Shown here: positions 8,031-18,905 of the stretch, piece by piece
Position numbering within the stretch: the first letter of the stretch is position 1
Layout: the number at the start of each line of letters is the position of its first letter
Assembly: GCF_007830735.1 (NCBI RefSeq)
Contig: NZ_VLLN01000007.1
Coordinates: 1 to 64,000, forward strand
DNA length: 64,000 nucleotides
Reading direction: 5' to 3'
Origin: Geobacter argillaceus
Lineage (GTDB): Bacteria; Desulfobacterota; Desulfuromonadia; Geobacterales; DSM-12255
The notes under the pieces: model-generated
What the model saw: the letters and a program-made list of their open reading frames with translations, nothing else
Databases searched by the model: none
Told to the model about the DNA's origin: nothing
Made by a program: the position numbers and the translations under genes

Positions 8031-9436
8031 GCTGGCGAGCGTTCCCGTTGCAGTAGCGCAACGTTCTCCACATGCCCGGTTTGGGGGAACATATCCACGG
8101 GCTGGACTTCCAGCGGCCGGTAGCCGTTTCTGGCGAGCCAGGCCAGGTCACGGGCCAGGGTGGCGGGTGAGCAGGACACGTAGATCACCCGTAAAGGCTT
8201 GAGTCTGGCCACTTCATTCAATACCTGTTCTTCGCACCCTTTGCGGGGCGGGTTCAGAATGAGCAAATCTATGTGTACGCCTTCTTCGCGGAGATCGGCC
8301 AGCAGTTCTCCCACGTCGCCAGCCTCAAAACTGCAATTGCGTATGCCATTCAGGCGGGCGTTCTCCCTGGCGTCCGCCACTGCTGCATCAACCACTTCCA
8401 AACCGAGCACTGACCCGGCTTCTTTGGCAACGGTCAGGGCTATGCCACCTATCCCGCAATAACAGTCAACCACGTTTTCCCTGCCGGTCAGTGCCCCCCA
8501 TGATCGCACCTGCTGGTAGATCAGACTGGCACCGCCGCTGTTTACCTGGAAAAATGAACGTGGCGAGAGGTGGTAGCGTCTGCTGTCCAGCGTGGTGGTA
8601 AGGGTCTTGTCACCTGCAACCAGATGGCTCTGGTGCCCGAAGATGACGTTACCCGCAGATGCGTTCACATTTTGCCATATCGATCTGACCTCGGGTACGG
8701 CCTGCTGGACAAAGCGTCCCAGGTGGTGGATCTCGTTGAAATTCCTTTGCGAGGTAACAAATACCACCATGGCCCGCTCTTCCGCTTCTGCCACCCTGAC
8801 CACCAGGTAGCGCAGCAGCCCCATCTCGCTCGCCGGGTTGTAGACCTGGACCTTCCCTTTGCTGATCCCTTCCTTGACGGCAGCGACAATACGGTTGATG
8901 AGCGGGTGATGCAGCGGGCAATCGGCCAGGTCGAGGACGTCGTGACTGTTCCGGCGGTAGATGCCAATGACGGGATTCGCGGCCTTGCCGCCCACGACCA
9001 GTTTGGCCGAGTTTCGATAAGCAAGTTGAGACGGCGAGGGGAGTATGTCCCGGATCACCACCTGGGCCAGCTCTCCATGCCGCCTGAGTTGATTGGCAAC
9101 GAGCTTCTGTTTCCAGGCCAGTTGTGCCGGATACGCCTGGTGAAGTAATGAGCAGGCGTCGCATGCCGGCCAATGTTTGCACGGTATCTGGTTGATCCGG
9201 TCGGGCGAAGGGGCAAGAATCTTGGTGGCATGGCCAGTCACTGTCCGCATGCCGGCATGGTCGATGCGCGCCAGGAGACGTTCACCCGGCAACCCGCCCA
9301 ATATCCTGATGCGCCGGTCTCCACACGCCCCAATGCCATATCCTTCATCGTCAAGAGAGGATAGCGCTATCTCGACGACCTCTCCTTTGCGTACTTCCGG
9401 TTTTTGCTGGGTATTCCCGCGCGGTTTAGCTTTCAT
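8027..9436 (-). CDS. RNA m5U methyltransferase, RumA/RlmD (TrmA) family
   Basis: 469 residues. An N-terminal TRAM-like beta domain (about 15-75) is followed by iron-sulfur cysteines (Cys86, Cys92, Cys95, and a fourth in LADCPLHHP), then a Rossmann SAM-binding motif (YCGIGGIAL, about 325), LNPPRKG, and the catalytic Cys motif VSCSPATLARDL near 425. These features identify a uracil-C5 methyltransferase of the RlmD/RlmC/TrmA group, acting most likely on 23S rRNA. Which uridine is methylated cannot be assigned from sequence. It is a single gene facing the 117-residue protein gene. Confidence 0.92.
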   Translation of the reverse strand: MKAKPRGNTQQKPEVRKGEVVEIALSSLDDEGYGIGACGDRRIRILGGLPGERLLARIDHAGMRTVTGHATKILAPSPDRINQIPCKHWPACDACSLLHQAYPAQLAWKQKLVANQLRRHGELAQVVIRDILPSPSQLAYRNSAKLVVGGKAANPVIGIYRRNSHDVLDLADCPLHHPLINRIVAAVKEGISKGKVQVYNPASEMGLLRYLVVRVAEAEERAMVVFVTSQRNFNEIHHLGRFVQQAVPEVRSIWQNVNASAGNVIFGHQSHLVAGDKTLTTTLDSRRYHLSPRSFFQVNSGGASLIYQQVRSWGALTGRENVVDCYCGIGGIALTVAKEAGSVLGLEVVDAAVADARENARLNGIRNCSFEAGDVGELLADLREEGVHIDLLILNPPRKGCEEQVLNEVARLKPLRVIYVSCSPATLARDLAWLARNGYRPLEVQPVDMFPQTGHVENVALLQRERSPA

Positions 9437-9617
9437 GCCCTAAACCTTCGTGCATGATGCTGGAAAAGTCAATCGAATCTTGTTGAGTAAGGTGGTTACA
9501 TTATGTGCAGTGGGCGTTGTATGTTATGTACTCAGCCATGTCTTTGCCAATTTGGTGAGCAGTTGCAACCCACTGAAAGTCTTGTTTTGATTATTATGTA
9601 GGCAGTATTGTGGCGAA

Positions 9618-9633
9618 TGGTGCACGTTTTGCA
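9618..9633 (+). promoter_or_regulatory. Candidate sigma-54 (-24/-12) promoter for gdhA
   Basis: TGG at 9618-9620 and TTGCA at 9629-9633 place the conserved GG and GC exactly 10 bases apart, as sigma-54 requires. The -12 half matches consensus and the inner part of the -24 half is imperfect. It lies 90 bases before the gdhA start. Nitrogen assimilation genes are classic sigma-54 targets. Confidence 0.45.
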
Positions 9634-9684
9634 GGCATATGGCCTTCCAAGTGGGCAGTTGTCGCTTGGCTGGTTATTTAATGA

Positions 9685-11073
<1,389 letters not shown>

Positions 11074-11106
11074 TCGCCGGTTTCACCGTATATCACTGAA
11101 CAAAAT

Positions 11107-11136
11107 AGCCCGGTTTTGTCCGGGCTGTTTTGTTTC
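11107..11136 (+). terminator. Intrinsic terminator of gdhA
   Basis: AGCCCGG (11107-11113) and CCGGGCT (11120-11126) form a GC stem with a 6-base loop, followed by a T-rich tract; flanking A and T residues extend the stem. Confidence 0.85.
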
Positions 11137-11181
11137 CATAACCTTGACTTTGCCCTGCCAATCCGGCTACTATGCGCGCTT

Positions 11182-12255
11182 ATGAAAAAGACAACCCGTC
11201 AAATCAGGATCGGTTCGGTGCCCGTCGGCGGCGGGGCACCCTGTTCGGTGCAGTCCATGTGCAACACCGACACCCGTGACGTTAGCGCCACCCTGGCACA
11301 GATCCAACGACTGGCCGCTGCCGGTTGCGAGATCGTCCGCTGCGCCGTACCGGATCAGTCGGCAGCCGAGGCCCTGGCTGCCGTCAAGGGGGCCAGCCCC
11401 ATTCCGGTCATTGCCGACATCCACTTCGATTACAAGCTGGCCCTGACCGTGCTCAAGGGGGGAATCGATGGGCTCCGTCTCAACCCCGGCAACATCGGCG
11501 AGCGCTGGAAGGTGGAAGAGGTGGTCAACGCGGCCCGGGAACGGTTGGTGCCGATCCGGATCGGCGTCAATGCCGGTTCGCTGGAAAAGGAACTCCTGGA
11601 GCGGTACGGCCACCCGACGGCCGAGGCCATGGCGGAGTCGGCCATGGGGCACATCCGTATCCTTGAGGAGTTGGGGTATGACCAGATCAAGATCTCTCTC
11701 AAGGCCTCCGATGTCGTCAAGACCGTGGAGGCGTACCGGCTTCTTGCCGCCAGGGTCGATTATCCCCTCCATATCGGCATCACCGAGGCGGGAACGATCT
11801 TTTCCGGCACCATCAAGTCCTCCGTCGGTCTCGGCATCCTCCTGGCCGACGGGATCGGTGATACCCTGCGGGTGTCCCTGACCGGCGACCCCGAAGACGA
11901 GGTGCGGGTCGGATACGAGATCCTGAAGGCCCTGGGGCTTCGGCAACGGGGGATCAACTTTGTCTCCTGCCCCACCTGCGGACGATGCCAGATCGATCTG
12001 ATCCGGGTTGCGCAAGAGGTCGAGAAGCGGCTGCAGAACCTGGAGGACACGTTCACCGTTGCGGTCATGGGGTGTGTGGTGAACGGCCCCGGCGAGGCCA
12101 GGGAGGCGGATTTCGGCATTGCCGGCGGTCGCGGCGAGGGGCTGTTGTTCCGCCACGGCGAGATCGTCCGCAAGGTGCCCGAGGCCGAGATGGCCGATGC
12201 CCTGGTTGAAGAGGTACTCAAGGCCGCAAAGGCAGTCGGTGGTTCCGAGCCCTGA
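11182..12255 (+). CDS. ispG: 4-hydroxy-3-methylbut-2-en-1-yl diphosphate synthase
   Basis: About 357 residues. IspG (GcpE) converts MEcPP to HMBPP in the MEP isoprenoid pathway using a [4Fe-4S] cluster. The three cluster ligands are present at Cys263, Cys266 (in CPTCGRC) and Cys298 (in GCVVNGPGE), with the same 3- and 32-residue spacing as the E. coli protein. The open frame starts at 11116, but that region overlaps the gdhA terminator; the ATG at 11182 (MKKTTRQIRIG) fits the family N-terminus, although no clear ribosome site is seen. It precedes proS by 39 bases, probably in one operon. The dxs and ispA genes of the same pathway lie at 43-46 kb. Confidence 0.95.
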   Translation: MKKTTRQIRIGSVPVGGGAPCSVQSMCNTDTRDVSATLAQIQRLAAAGCEIVRCAVPDQSAAEALAAVKGASPIPVIADIHFDYKLALTVLKGGIDGLRLNPGNIGERWKVEEVVNAARERLVPIRIGVNAGSLEKELLERYGHPTAEAMAESAMGHIRILEELGYDQIKISLKASDVVKTVEAYRLLAARVDYPLHIGITEAGTIFSGTIKSSVGLGILLADGIGDTLRVSLTGDPEDEVRVGYEILKALGLRQRGINFVSCPTCGRCQIDLIRVAQEVEKRLQNLEDTFTVAVMGCVVNGPGEAREADFGIAGGRGEGLLFRHGEIVRKVPEAEMADALVEEVLKAAKAVGGSEP

Positions 12256-12294
12256 GCCCCGTACCCCTAGCCAATAAAATATAGAGGTCTTTCA

Positions 12295-14019
12295 ATGCGA
12301 TACAGTCAATACTTCATCCCGACCGTCAAGGAAACCCCGGCCGATGCCGAGGTCATCTCCCACCAGCTGATGCTCAGGGCCGGCATGGTCCGGAAGCTTG
12401 CGGCCGGTATTTACAACTATCTTCCCCTTGGGCTTCGCTCTATCCGCAAGGTGGAACAGATCGTCCGCGAGGAGATGAACCGGGCCGGCGCCATCGAGCT
12501 GCTGATGCCGTCGGTCCAGCCTGCCGAGCTCTGGCAGGAGTCGGGCAGGTGGGCGTTCTACGGCAAGGAGCTGCTCCGTTTCAAGGATCGGAAGGACGGC
12601 GAGTTTTGTCTCGGACCGACCCACGAAGAGGTGGTGACCGACCTGGTTCGCCGCGAGGTCAAGAGCTACCGCCAGCTCCCCCTGAATCTCTATCAGATCC
12701 AGACCAAGTTCCGGGATGAGATCCGTCCGCGCTTCGGCCTGATGCGGGGTCGTGAGTTCATCATGAAGGATGCCTATTCGTTCGATGTGGACGAGCAGGC
12801 GGCCGATCTGTCGTATGACAAGATGTACCAGGCCTACCGGCGCATCTTCTCCCGTTGCGGCCTGAACTACCGTGCCGTTGAAGCGGATACCGGCACCATC
12901 GGTGGCTCCTACTCCCACGAATTCATGGTGTTGGCTGATTCCGGCGAGGATGCCATTGTCTCCTGCAGTGCCTGCGAGTACGCTGCCAACGTGGAGAAGG
13001 CGGAAGCGCGCCTTACTGCCGGACCGGCAGGGACCGGGCTGCAACCGCTTCAGAAGGTGGCAACGCCGAACATGAAGACCATTAGTGATGTGGCCGGTTT
13101 CCTCGGCCTGCCCGAGCAGGAGACCATCAAGACCCTGGTCTACACGGACGGTGAAGGTCAGGCGGCCATGGCCCTGGTCCGGGGCGATCATGAGCTGAAT
13201 GAGATCAAGCTGAAGAACGCCCTTGGCTGGATCGAGATCCAGATGGCGAGCGAGGAGGATATCCTGCGCATTACCGGCTCGCCGGTCGGTTTCCTCGGGC
13301 CGATCGGTCTGAAGGTACAGGTGCCGGTACTGGCCGATCTGACCATCGAAGGGATGGTCAATACGGTCATCGGTGCCAACGAAAAGGATATGCACTTTAC
13401 CGGCGTCACTCCCGGCCGCGATTTCAGTGTGACCCGCCATGCCGATATCCGCACCGTTACGGCCGGCGACCACTGCCCCCGCTGTGCGGACGGTTTGCTG
13501 GAGGTTTGGCGCGGGATCGAGGTGGGACACGTCTTCAAGCTGGGGGTAAAGTATTCCAAGGCGCTGAACGCCACCTATCTCGATGCGGACGGCAAGGAGC
13601 AGGTCATCTTCATGGGGTGCTACGGCATCGGCATCGGCCGGACCGTTGCGGCCTGCATCGAGCAGAATCACGATGCGAACGGCATCGTTTTCCCGATCCC
13701 CATTGCACCGTTCCACTGCATCGTCTCCTCGGTCAATCCCAAGGAGGATACGGTCAGGACTGCGGCCGAGGATATCTACAACAGACTCGCCGCTGTCGGG
13801 GTGGAAGTCCTGCTGGATGACCGGGATGAGAGGCCCGGTGTCAAGTTCAAGGATGCGGACCTGGTTGGCATCCCGCTACGGATTGTGGTGGGGAGCAAGA
13901 ATCTGGTGGACGGCAAGGTGGAGCTGAAAGAACGGCGCAGCGGCACTGTTGAACTCCTTTCCATTGAGGATGCAGTGGCAAAGGTGCGGACGACCGTTGC
14001 TGCGGCATTGAATCCTTAG
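12295..14019 (+). CDS. proS: Prolyl-tRNA synthetase (bacterial type)
   Basis: 574 residues, typical of the bacterial ProRS with an editing insertion. Class II motifs are visible: motif 1 around [14 protein letters not shown], motif 2 with [17 protein letters not shown], and motif 3 near [14 protein letters not shown]. The INS editing domain that clears Ala-tRNA(Pro) occupies roughly 220-400, and the anticodon-binding domain follows to the end. It charges tRNA(Pro) in the cytoplasm. It lies between ispG and pyrF with short gaps, so cotranscription is likely. Confidence 0.96.
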   Translation: MRYSQYFIPTVKETPADAEVISHQLMLRAGMVRKLAAGIYNYLPLGLRSIRKVEQIVREEMNRAGAIELLMPSVQPAELWQESGRWAFYGKELLRFKDRKDGEFCLGPTHEEVVTDLVRREVKSYRQLPLNLYQIQTKFRDEIRPRFGLMRGREFIMKDAYSFDVDEQAADLSYDKMYQAYRRIFSRCGLNYRAVEADTGTIGGSYSHEFMVLADSGEDAIVSCSACEYAANVEKAEARLTAGPAGTGLQPLQKVATPNMKTISDVAGFLGLPEQETIKTLVYTDGEGQAAMALVRGDHELNEIKLKNALGWIEIQMASEEDILRITGSPVGFLGPIGLKVQVPVLADLTIEGMVNTVIGANEKDMHFTGVTPGRDFSVTRHADIRTVTAGDHCPRCADGLLEVWRGIEVGHVFKLGVKYSKALNATYLDADGKEQVIFMGCYGIGIGRTVAACIEQNHDANGIVFPIPIAPFHCIVSSVNPKEDTVRTAAEDIYNRLAAVGVEVLLDDRDERPGVKFKDADLVGIPLRIVVGSKNLVDGKVELKERRSGTVELLSIEDAVAKVRTTVAAALNP

Positions 14020-14030
14020 CGAGGTTGTGT

Positions 14031-14759
14031 GTGACCAGAGAACAGGCCAGAGAAAAGATCATCTTCGCCCTTGACGTCAACGAGTTCAGCGACGTTGAAC
14101 GATGGGCCGCCCTCATAGCCGGCCGGGTCGGGATGTTCAAGGTCGGCAAGCAGCTCTTCACCTCCTGCGGCCCGGCGGCAGTCCGTCTGATCCAGAAGCA
14201 CGGGGGAGAGGTGTTTCTCGACCTGAAATATCACGACATCCCCAATACCGTTGCCATGGCCTCTCTGGAGGCTGCCCGCATGGGGGTGAAGCTCCTCAAT
14301 CTCCATGCCCTCGGCGGCTACGAGATGATGGCGAAGACCATGGAAACCCTTGATGGTGAGTTCAAGGGAGGAGAGCGGGCCAAGGTCCTGGCAGTGACGA
14401 TCCTCACGTCGTCGACCGAGGAGACTCTGCGTGGCGTTGGCATCGAGCTGCCGGTACCGGAGATGGTGGTCCGCCTTGCCACTCTGGCCCAAAAGGCCGG
14501 CATTGACGGTGTCGTTGCATCTCCCCGGGAGGTTACGCTTATCCGCGAGGCGTGTGGCCCGGATTTCCTGATCGTCACCCCCGGCGTCAGGCCGGCCTTT
14601 GCCGCAGCGGACGATCAGAAACGGATCATGACGCCGGTTGAGGCGGTCAGGGCCGGCGCCGACTACCTGGTGATCGGTCGCCCCATCAGCGCAGCCCCTG
14701 ATCCGGTTGTTGCGGCTGAGGCGATTCTGACCGAGATTGTAGAAGGTGCGGAGAGGTAG
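14031..14759 (+). CDS. pyrF: Orotidine 5'-phosphate decarboxylase
   Basis: About 242 residues, group I OMP decarboxylase. It performs the last step of UMP synthesis. The catalytic motif DLKYHDIPNTV, with the Asp and Lys pairs, is intact, as are the C-terminal phosphate-binding blocks TPGVRP and GADYLVIGRPI. I chose the GTG at 14031, 6 bases after GCGAGG and 11 bases after the proS stop; a TTG at 14025 is possible but overlaps the ribosome site. rlmB follows 8 bases later. Confidence 0.95.
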   Translation: MTREQAREKIIFALDVNEFSDVERWAALIAGRVGMFKVGKQLFTSCGPAAVRLIQKHGGEVFLDLKYHDIPNTVAMASLEAARMGVKLLNLHALGGYEMMAKTMETLDGEFKGGERAKVLAVTILTSSTEETLRGVGIELPVPEMVVRLATLAQKAGIDGVVASPREVTLIREACGPDFLIVTPGVRPAFAAADDQKRIMTPVEAVRAGADYLVIGRPISAAPDPVVAAEAILTEIVEGAER

Positions 14760-14767
14760 GTAGATAA

Positions 14768-15529
14768 ATGGGCGAAGGACACAAGGACGAGATCGTTTAC
14801 GGGATCAACCCGGTCAGGGAGGCCCTTCGCAGCAAGCGAAGGGCCTTTGAACTGTTTGTTGCCGAACAGGCCGGAGAGCAGCGGCTGGCCCGGATTGTCG
14901 CCCTGGCTGAAGAAGCGGGCGTGTCGGTACGCCGCCGCCAACGGCAGGACCTGACCCGTCTCTGCGGTTCCGAGCACCATCAGGGGGTAGTGCTGCGCAC
15001 CGAGGCATTCCGGTATGCCGCCTTCGAGGAGATTCTGGCCACCTGCCGGGAGCATGCTGGCACGGGGCTTATCCTGCTGCTCGACGGTATTCAGGACCCG
15101 CACAACCTGGGGGCGCTGGTCAGGACCGCCGCTTGTGCCGGGGCGCAAGGAGTCATCATTCCCCGGGATCGGGCGGTAGGGGTCACTCCTGCTGCCGAAA
15201 AGGCGGCTGCCGGGGCAACCGCAACCGTACCGATAGCTCAGGTGACCAATGTCGTCCACGCCATCGACGAACTGAAAGAAGCCGGATTCTGGGTGTTCGG
15301 CGCGGCAGCAACGGCAGAGTCGTTGTTGTACGATCAGGATCTGACCGGCAACGTTGTTCTGGTCGTCGGCAGTGAAGGGGAGGGGATCAGGCCGCTGGTG
15401 CAGCAGCATTGTGATGTGCTGTATGCCATTCCGCTTCTGGGGGGGGTCGCTTCGCTGAATGCATCGGTTGCCGGTGGTATCAGCCTGTTCGAGGCTGTCC
15501 GCCAGCGGGTTTCAACTGCCCGCAGGTGA
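14768..15529 (+). CDS. rlmB: SpoU-family 23S rRNA 2'-O-ribose methyltransferase (RlmB-like)
   Basis: 253 residues. An N-terminal substrate-binding domain (MGEGHKDEIVYGINPVREAL onward) leads to a SPOUT knot domain with motifs DGIQDPHNLGALVRTA, VVGSEGEGI and a final SLNASVAGGISLFEA block. These are the three SpoU motifs and match RlmB, which methylates G2251 of 23S rRNA; TrmH-like alternatives are less likely given the N-terminal domain. A G8 run (15439-15446) lies in the frame near the catalytic core. It is the last gene of the ispG-proS-pyrF-rlmB run. Confidence 0.9.
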   Translation: MGEGHKDEIVYGINPVREALRSKRRAFELFVAEQAGEQRLARIVALAEEAGVSVRRRQRQDLTRLCGSEHHQGVVLRTEAFRYAAFEEILATCREHAGTGLILLLDGIQDPHNLGALVRTAACAGAQGVIIPRDRAVGVTPAAEKAAAGATATVPIAQVTNVVHAIDELKEAGFWVFGAAATAESLLYDQDLTGNVVLVVGSEGEGIRPLVQQHCDVLYAIPLLGGVASLNASVAGGISLFEAVRQRVSTARR

Positions 15530-15533
15530 CACT

Positions 15534-15553
15534 CTCAGTCCCGCGTGACTGAG
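15534..15553. terminator. Hairpin between convergent genes
   Basis: CTCAGTC and GACTGAG form a 7-base-pair stem with a 6-base loop just after rlmB. There is no T-run, so it is a weak or factor-dependent terminator candidate. Confidence 0.4.
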
Positions 15554-15572
15554 GGACTCCGCCCATTTGTTC

Positions 15573-16469
15573 CTACGATTCTCCTTGCCCTCCCCCTGTT
15601 TCACTAAAGACCGATTTCAGCCCTTTGTCCAGAGTCGGATAACGGAGCGTTACCCCGAGTCGTTCCAGCATCTTCCTGTTGTCCATACGACGTGATTCGG
15701 TCATATAGGAAAACATGAGCGGAGTCATGACCCCCCTGGCCTCTACCAGCGAGACCTGCGGCGCGCGCTGGACCCCCATCATATCGGCAATGGCGTTGAA
15801 ATATGCGGTCATGGTGCTCGATTCGCCATCGCTCACATTGAATATCTCTCCATGTTCTCCCCTGAGGAGGGCCGCAAGGCAGACCGTTGCCAGGTCATCG
15901 GCGTGGATTCTGTTGGTGAGAGGGGCTTCATGTTCATTGAGAAGGGGATGGCGGCCCAGGATTTTGTCCATGGGGATGCGGCCGGGACCATAGATGCCGG
16001 TGACCCGAAGTATGACGATCGCCACGCCGTGCTCGGCACCCCAGCGCAGGAAGGTCTGCTCGGCTGCCAGGCGCCTTTTTGCCCTGGCCGTTTGCGGGTT
16101 GGGTACGGTTTCTTCGGTAACCAGTGTCTTGCCACAGTCACCATAGACGCCACTGGTGCTAAGATAGACCAGTTTTAGAGGTTTTGAAGCTGCGGACAGA
16201 GCGGCACAGAAGTTTTCCGCCCGCGGATCGGTGATGCCGCCCCCGGGAGGGGGGACGCAATAGAGCGCCAGAGAACCTGACAGGTCGAGTTTGCGCAGAG
16301 ACTCGGGTTCGTCCAGATTGCCCAACATCGCATGGATACCCTCGCGCGTCAGGCGTTCGGCATGGTCTGCCGAGCGAACCAGTCCGGTAGGCTCGATACC
16401 TTGCTGTTTGGCCATTCTGGCAGTTCTCAGGCCGATATCGCCGCAGCCGATCACGAACAGTTTCTGCAT
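15573..16469 (-). CDS. Atypical SDR/NAD(P)-binding epimerase-like protein
   Basis: 298 residues with an N-terminal Rossmann nucleotide site FVIGCGDIGLRTARMA (about 5-20) in the GxxGxxG pattern and an extended-SDR fold. STSGVYGD (about 105) covers the usual catalytic Ser and YxxxK region, but the canonical YxxxK is not evident, as in the atypical SDR group that includes E. coli YeeZ. Substrate unknown; many such proteins are annotated only as NAD-dependent epimerase. It is a single gene converging on rlmB. Confidence 0.8.
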   Translation of the reverse strand: MQKLFVIGCGDIGLRTARMAKQQGIEPTGLVRSADHAERLTREGIHAMLGNLDEPESLRKLDLSGSLALYCVPPPGGGITDPRAENFCAALSAASKPLKLVYLSTSGVYGDCGKTLVTEETVPNPQTARAKRRLAAEQTFLRWGAEHGVAIVILRVTGIYGPGRIPMDKILGRHPLLNEHEAPLTNRIHADDLATVCLAALLRGEHGEIFNVSDGESSTMTAYFNAIADMMGVQRAPQVSLVEARGVMTPLMFSYMTESRRMDNRKMLERLGVTLRYPTLDKGLKSVFSETGGGQGES

Positions 16470-16545
16470 GCTCTTCCTCCACGTATGGTCATCTGATGCA
16501 GACGATTCTTACCCCACCCGAAAACATTTGTCCATTATCGAATGC

Positions 16546-16577
16546 AAAAGGCCCGATGCAGGAACACCGGGCCTTTT
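16546..16577 (-). terminator. Terminator hairpin after the 62-residue protein gene
   Basis: A 10-base perfect inverted repeat (16546-16555 and 16568-16577) with a 12-base loop. Read on the minus strand, the stem ends in TTTT. It lies 26 bases beyond the small gene's stop. Confidence 0.6.
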
Positions 16578-16603
16578 GGACAATGGATATAAAGCGTCAT
16601 GAA

Positions 16604-16792
16604 TCAGATTTTTTTGCCGCTATTCTTTTCGATCCCTTCCAATACCTGGGCAAATGGTGATGATTTCTTCGCACCGTTAGAAACGGGCTGAGTCGCTTTT
16701 TTTGCGTACTCCTCGCAAATCGCCCGGATGAATTGACGTTCCTCGAACGTAACCTCTTCGCTTCGATTGAATCCTGAGAAATAAGCACCCAT
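16604..16792 (-). CDS. Small hypothetical protein (62 residues)
   Basis: The start at 16792 is set by a good ribosome site (GGAGG, 6 bases upstream); a longer frame to 16963 has no such signal and crosses the divergent promoter region. The protein begins MGAYFSGFNRSEEVTF and contains a predicted helix FEERQFIRAICEEYAKK and a lysine-rich tail. No family is recognised. It is divergent from the HD-GYP regulator gene, with about 160 bases between them, and has its own terminator, so it is a small independent gene. Confidence 0.6.
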   Translation of the reverse strand: MGAYFSGFNRSEEVTFEERQFIRAICEEYAKKATQPVSNGAKKSSPFAQVLEGIEKNSGKKI

Positions 16793-16950
16793 ACTGCACC
16801 TCCGTATGGGCTGTTTATCGGCGGCCAAAACGCAAACTGAAGAATAAATCTTTGTGGAATGCTGAATAAATGAAACAGCGGCTAAAGTGTGCGAAGACAT
16901 TACCGATAGAGATAAAAACTTTCTAGCCGAAGAGGTAACGGTCCCCAGGC

Positions 16951-18801
16951 ATGGCCATACCATTACACTTGCTCATAATCGAAGATTCCGAAGATGATGC
17001 CGAACTGCTGTTGCGGGAATTGCGCCGTGGCGGTTACGATGTCACGTTTTTGCGCGTCGACACTGCGTCAGACATGGAGCAAGCTCTTCGCTCCACATCG
17101 TGGGACCTGTTGATCGCTGACTATATGATGCCGCAATTCAGTGCACCACGGGCTCTTGAGTTGGTGAAATCCTTTGACATCGACCTGCCATTTATCATCG
17201 TTTCAGGTAAGGTCGGCGAGGATATTGCGGTTGACTCACTCAAGGCTGGTGCCCACGACTTCATCGTCAAAGGGAATCTTACACGGCTGATTCCGGCAAT
17301 CGAGCGAGAACTGCGGGAGGCGGTTGTCCGCCGGGAGCGTAAGCTGGCTGATATCGCTCTGAAAAAGCTTTCCAGTGCCGTGGAACAGACGGCTGACACG
17401 GTTATGATAACCAATCAGGACGGCATAATCGAGTACGTGAATTCGGCCTTTGAGAACCTTGCCGGATACAGTGCGTTCGAGGCCTTGGGCAATACTCCCT
17501 CCTTCCTCAGGTCAGGCGCCCACAACGAGGCGTTCTATTCCTCGCTGTGGGGAACCATTCTTTCCGGGAAGGTGTTCAGGAACGAATTCATCAACAAGAA
17601 AAAAAATGGCGAGCTGTACTATCAGGAAGAGATCATTACACCGGTTCGGGACAGTAAGGGTTTGATTTCGCACTTTGTCTCCACCGGTAGGGATGTTACG
17701 CAAAGAAAGCGGCAGGAAGAAAAGATTACCAGGCAACTCCAGCGACTGGCGACGTTGCGAAGCATCGACCAAGCCATTACTGCCAATCTTGATCTTTCGA
17801 TCACCCTGGACACTATCCTCGTTCAGGTTTCCGAACAGCTCCATACCGATGGTTCCGCCATTTTGCTCAGAAATCAGCAGACAGACAATTTCACCGTGAC
17901 GGCATGCGTCGGTACTCATAATGTGCGGTTATGCTCGGAGGGATGTCCGGGTGAGATAGTTTCCCGCCAGGCAGTTGCTCGACGGGAAACGGTCGTTGTT
18001 CTGGATTTGGGGGAGATGGGTTCAGTCTGTCAGGGAGACTTCAAGAGCTGCTACGCCGTTCCCCTGATAGCCAAAGGGACCGTGACCGGCGTACTCATCG
18101 TGTTCAGCAAGTCAGCACTGCCTCATGATGAGGAATGGCTTGAGTTCCTGGAAACCCTTGCCGGACAGGCTGCAATAGCCATCGACAACTCCTCCATGTT
18201 TCACAATCTGGAGCGCTCCAATGCCGAACTGAGCCTCGCCTACGATACAACCCTGGAAGGTTGGTCAAAAGCTCTCGATCTTCGGGACCAGGAGACGGAA
18301 GGGCATGCCCAGCGCGTTACGGATCTGACCGTACGGTTGGCACAATGCCTTGCGGTGGACGATGAGGAATTGGTCCATATTCGTCGCGGAGCCCTTTTGC
18401 ACGATATCGGCAAGATGGGTATTCCGGACAGTATTCTCCGCAAGCCTGGGCCCCTCGATATGGCGGAATGGGAGATCATGCGGAAGCATCCTGCCTATGC
18501 ATATACCCTGTTGTCTTCCATATCGTATCTGGAGCACGCCCTCGATATTCCCTTTTGCCACCATGAAAAATGGGATGGTTCCGGTTATCCCCGCGGGTTA
18601 AGGGGAGACGAGATTCCGCTGGCTGCCCGGATATTCGCCGTGGTGGATGTCTGGGATGCTCTCCGCTCGGACCGGCCGTATCGCAAGGGATGGCCGATCG
18701 ACAAGGTGCGGGAATACCTCTCGGCAGAGAGCGGTGTACAGTTTGATCCCCTAATCGTAGATGCCTTTCTCCTGATGGTGAAGGAGGAGGGTGGCAACTG
18801 A
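16951..18801 (+). CDS. REC-PAS-GAF-HD-GYP cyclic-di-GMP phosphodiesterase response regulator
   Basis: 616 residues. A REC domain (about 1-125, acceptor Asp57 in IADYMMP) is followed by a PAS domain with PAC segment (about 135-255), a GAF domain (about 270-415) and an HD-GYP domain (about 425-610). The HD motif LLHDIGKMGIP (HD at about 483) and the GYP motif HHEKWDGSGYP (about 538-548) are intact, so the enzyme should hydrolyse c-di-GMP. It can take in phosphorylation and two small-molecule or redox inputs. No partner kinase or cyclase is adjacent. It is a single gene, divergent from the 62-residue protein gene. Confidence 0.93.
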   Translation: MAIPLHLLIIEDSEDDAELLLRELRRGGYDVTFLRVDTASDMEQALRSTSWDLLIADYMMPQFSAPRALELVKSFDIDLPFIIVSGKVGEDIAVDSLKAGAHDFIVKGNLTRLIPAIERELREAVVRRERKLADIALKKLSSAVEQTADTVMITNQDGIIEYVNSAFENLAGYSAFEALGNTPSFLRSGAHNEAFYSSLWGTILSGKVFRNEFINKKKNGELYYQEEIITPVRDSKGLISHFVSTGRDVTQRKRQEEKITRQLQRLATLRSIDQAITANLDLSITLDTILVQVSEQLHTDGSAILLRNQQTDNFTVTACVGTHNVRLCSEGCPGEIVSRQAVARRETVVVLDLGEMGSVCQGDFKSCYAVPLIAKGTVTGVLIVFSKSALPHDEEWLEFLETLAGQAAIAIDNSSMFHNLERSNAELSLAYDTTLEGWSKALDLRDQETEGHAQRVTDLTVRLAQCLAVDDEELVHIRRGALLHDIGKMGIPDSILRKPGPLDMAEWEIMRKHPAYAYTLLSSISYLEHALDIPFCHHEKWDGSGYPRGLRGDEIPLAARIFAVVDVWDALRSDRPYRKGWPIDKVREYLSAESGVQFDPLIVDAFLLMVKEEGGN

Positions 18802-18905
18802 CGTTGCCCTTACACTCCCGTTACAAACTCCCTTGTTCCGCTGGCTATAACCTGCTGTTCATGGTATGATGCGCCCCAGTCGATGATTTTGATCAGGGGG
18901 ATAGC

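Noticed and set aside
11170-12156. 328-codon minus-strand open frame opposite ispG
   Set aside because: ispG has its three cluster cysteines with correct spacing; the antisense frame is a by-product.
12292-13716. 474-codon minus-strand open frame opposite proS
   Set aside because: Shadow of proS: no domain match and no separate regulatory signals.
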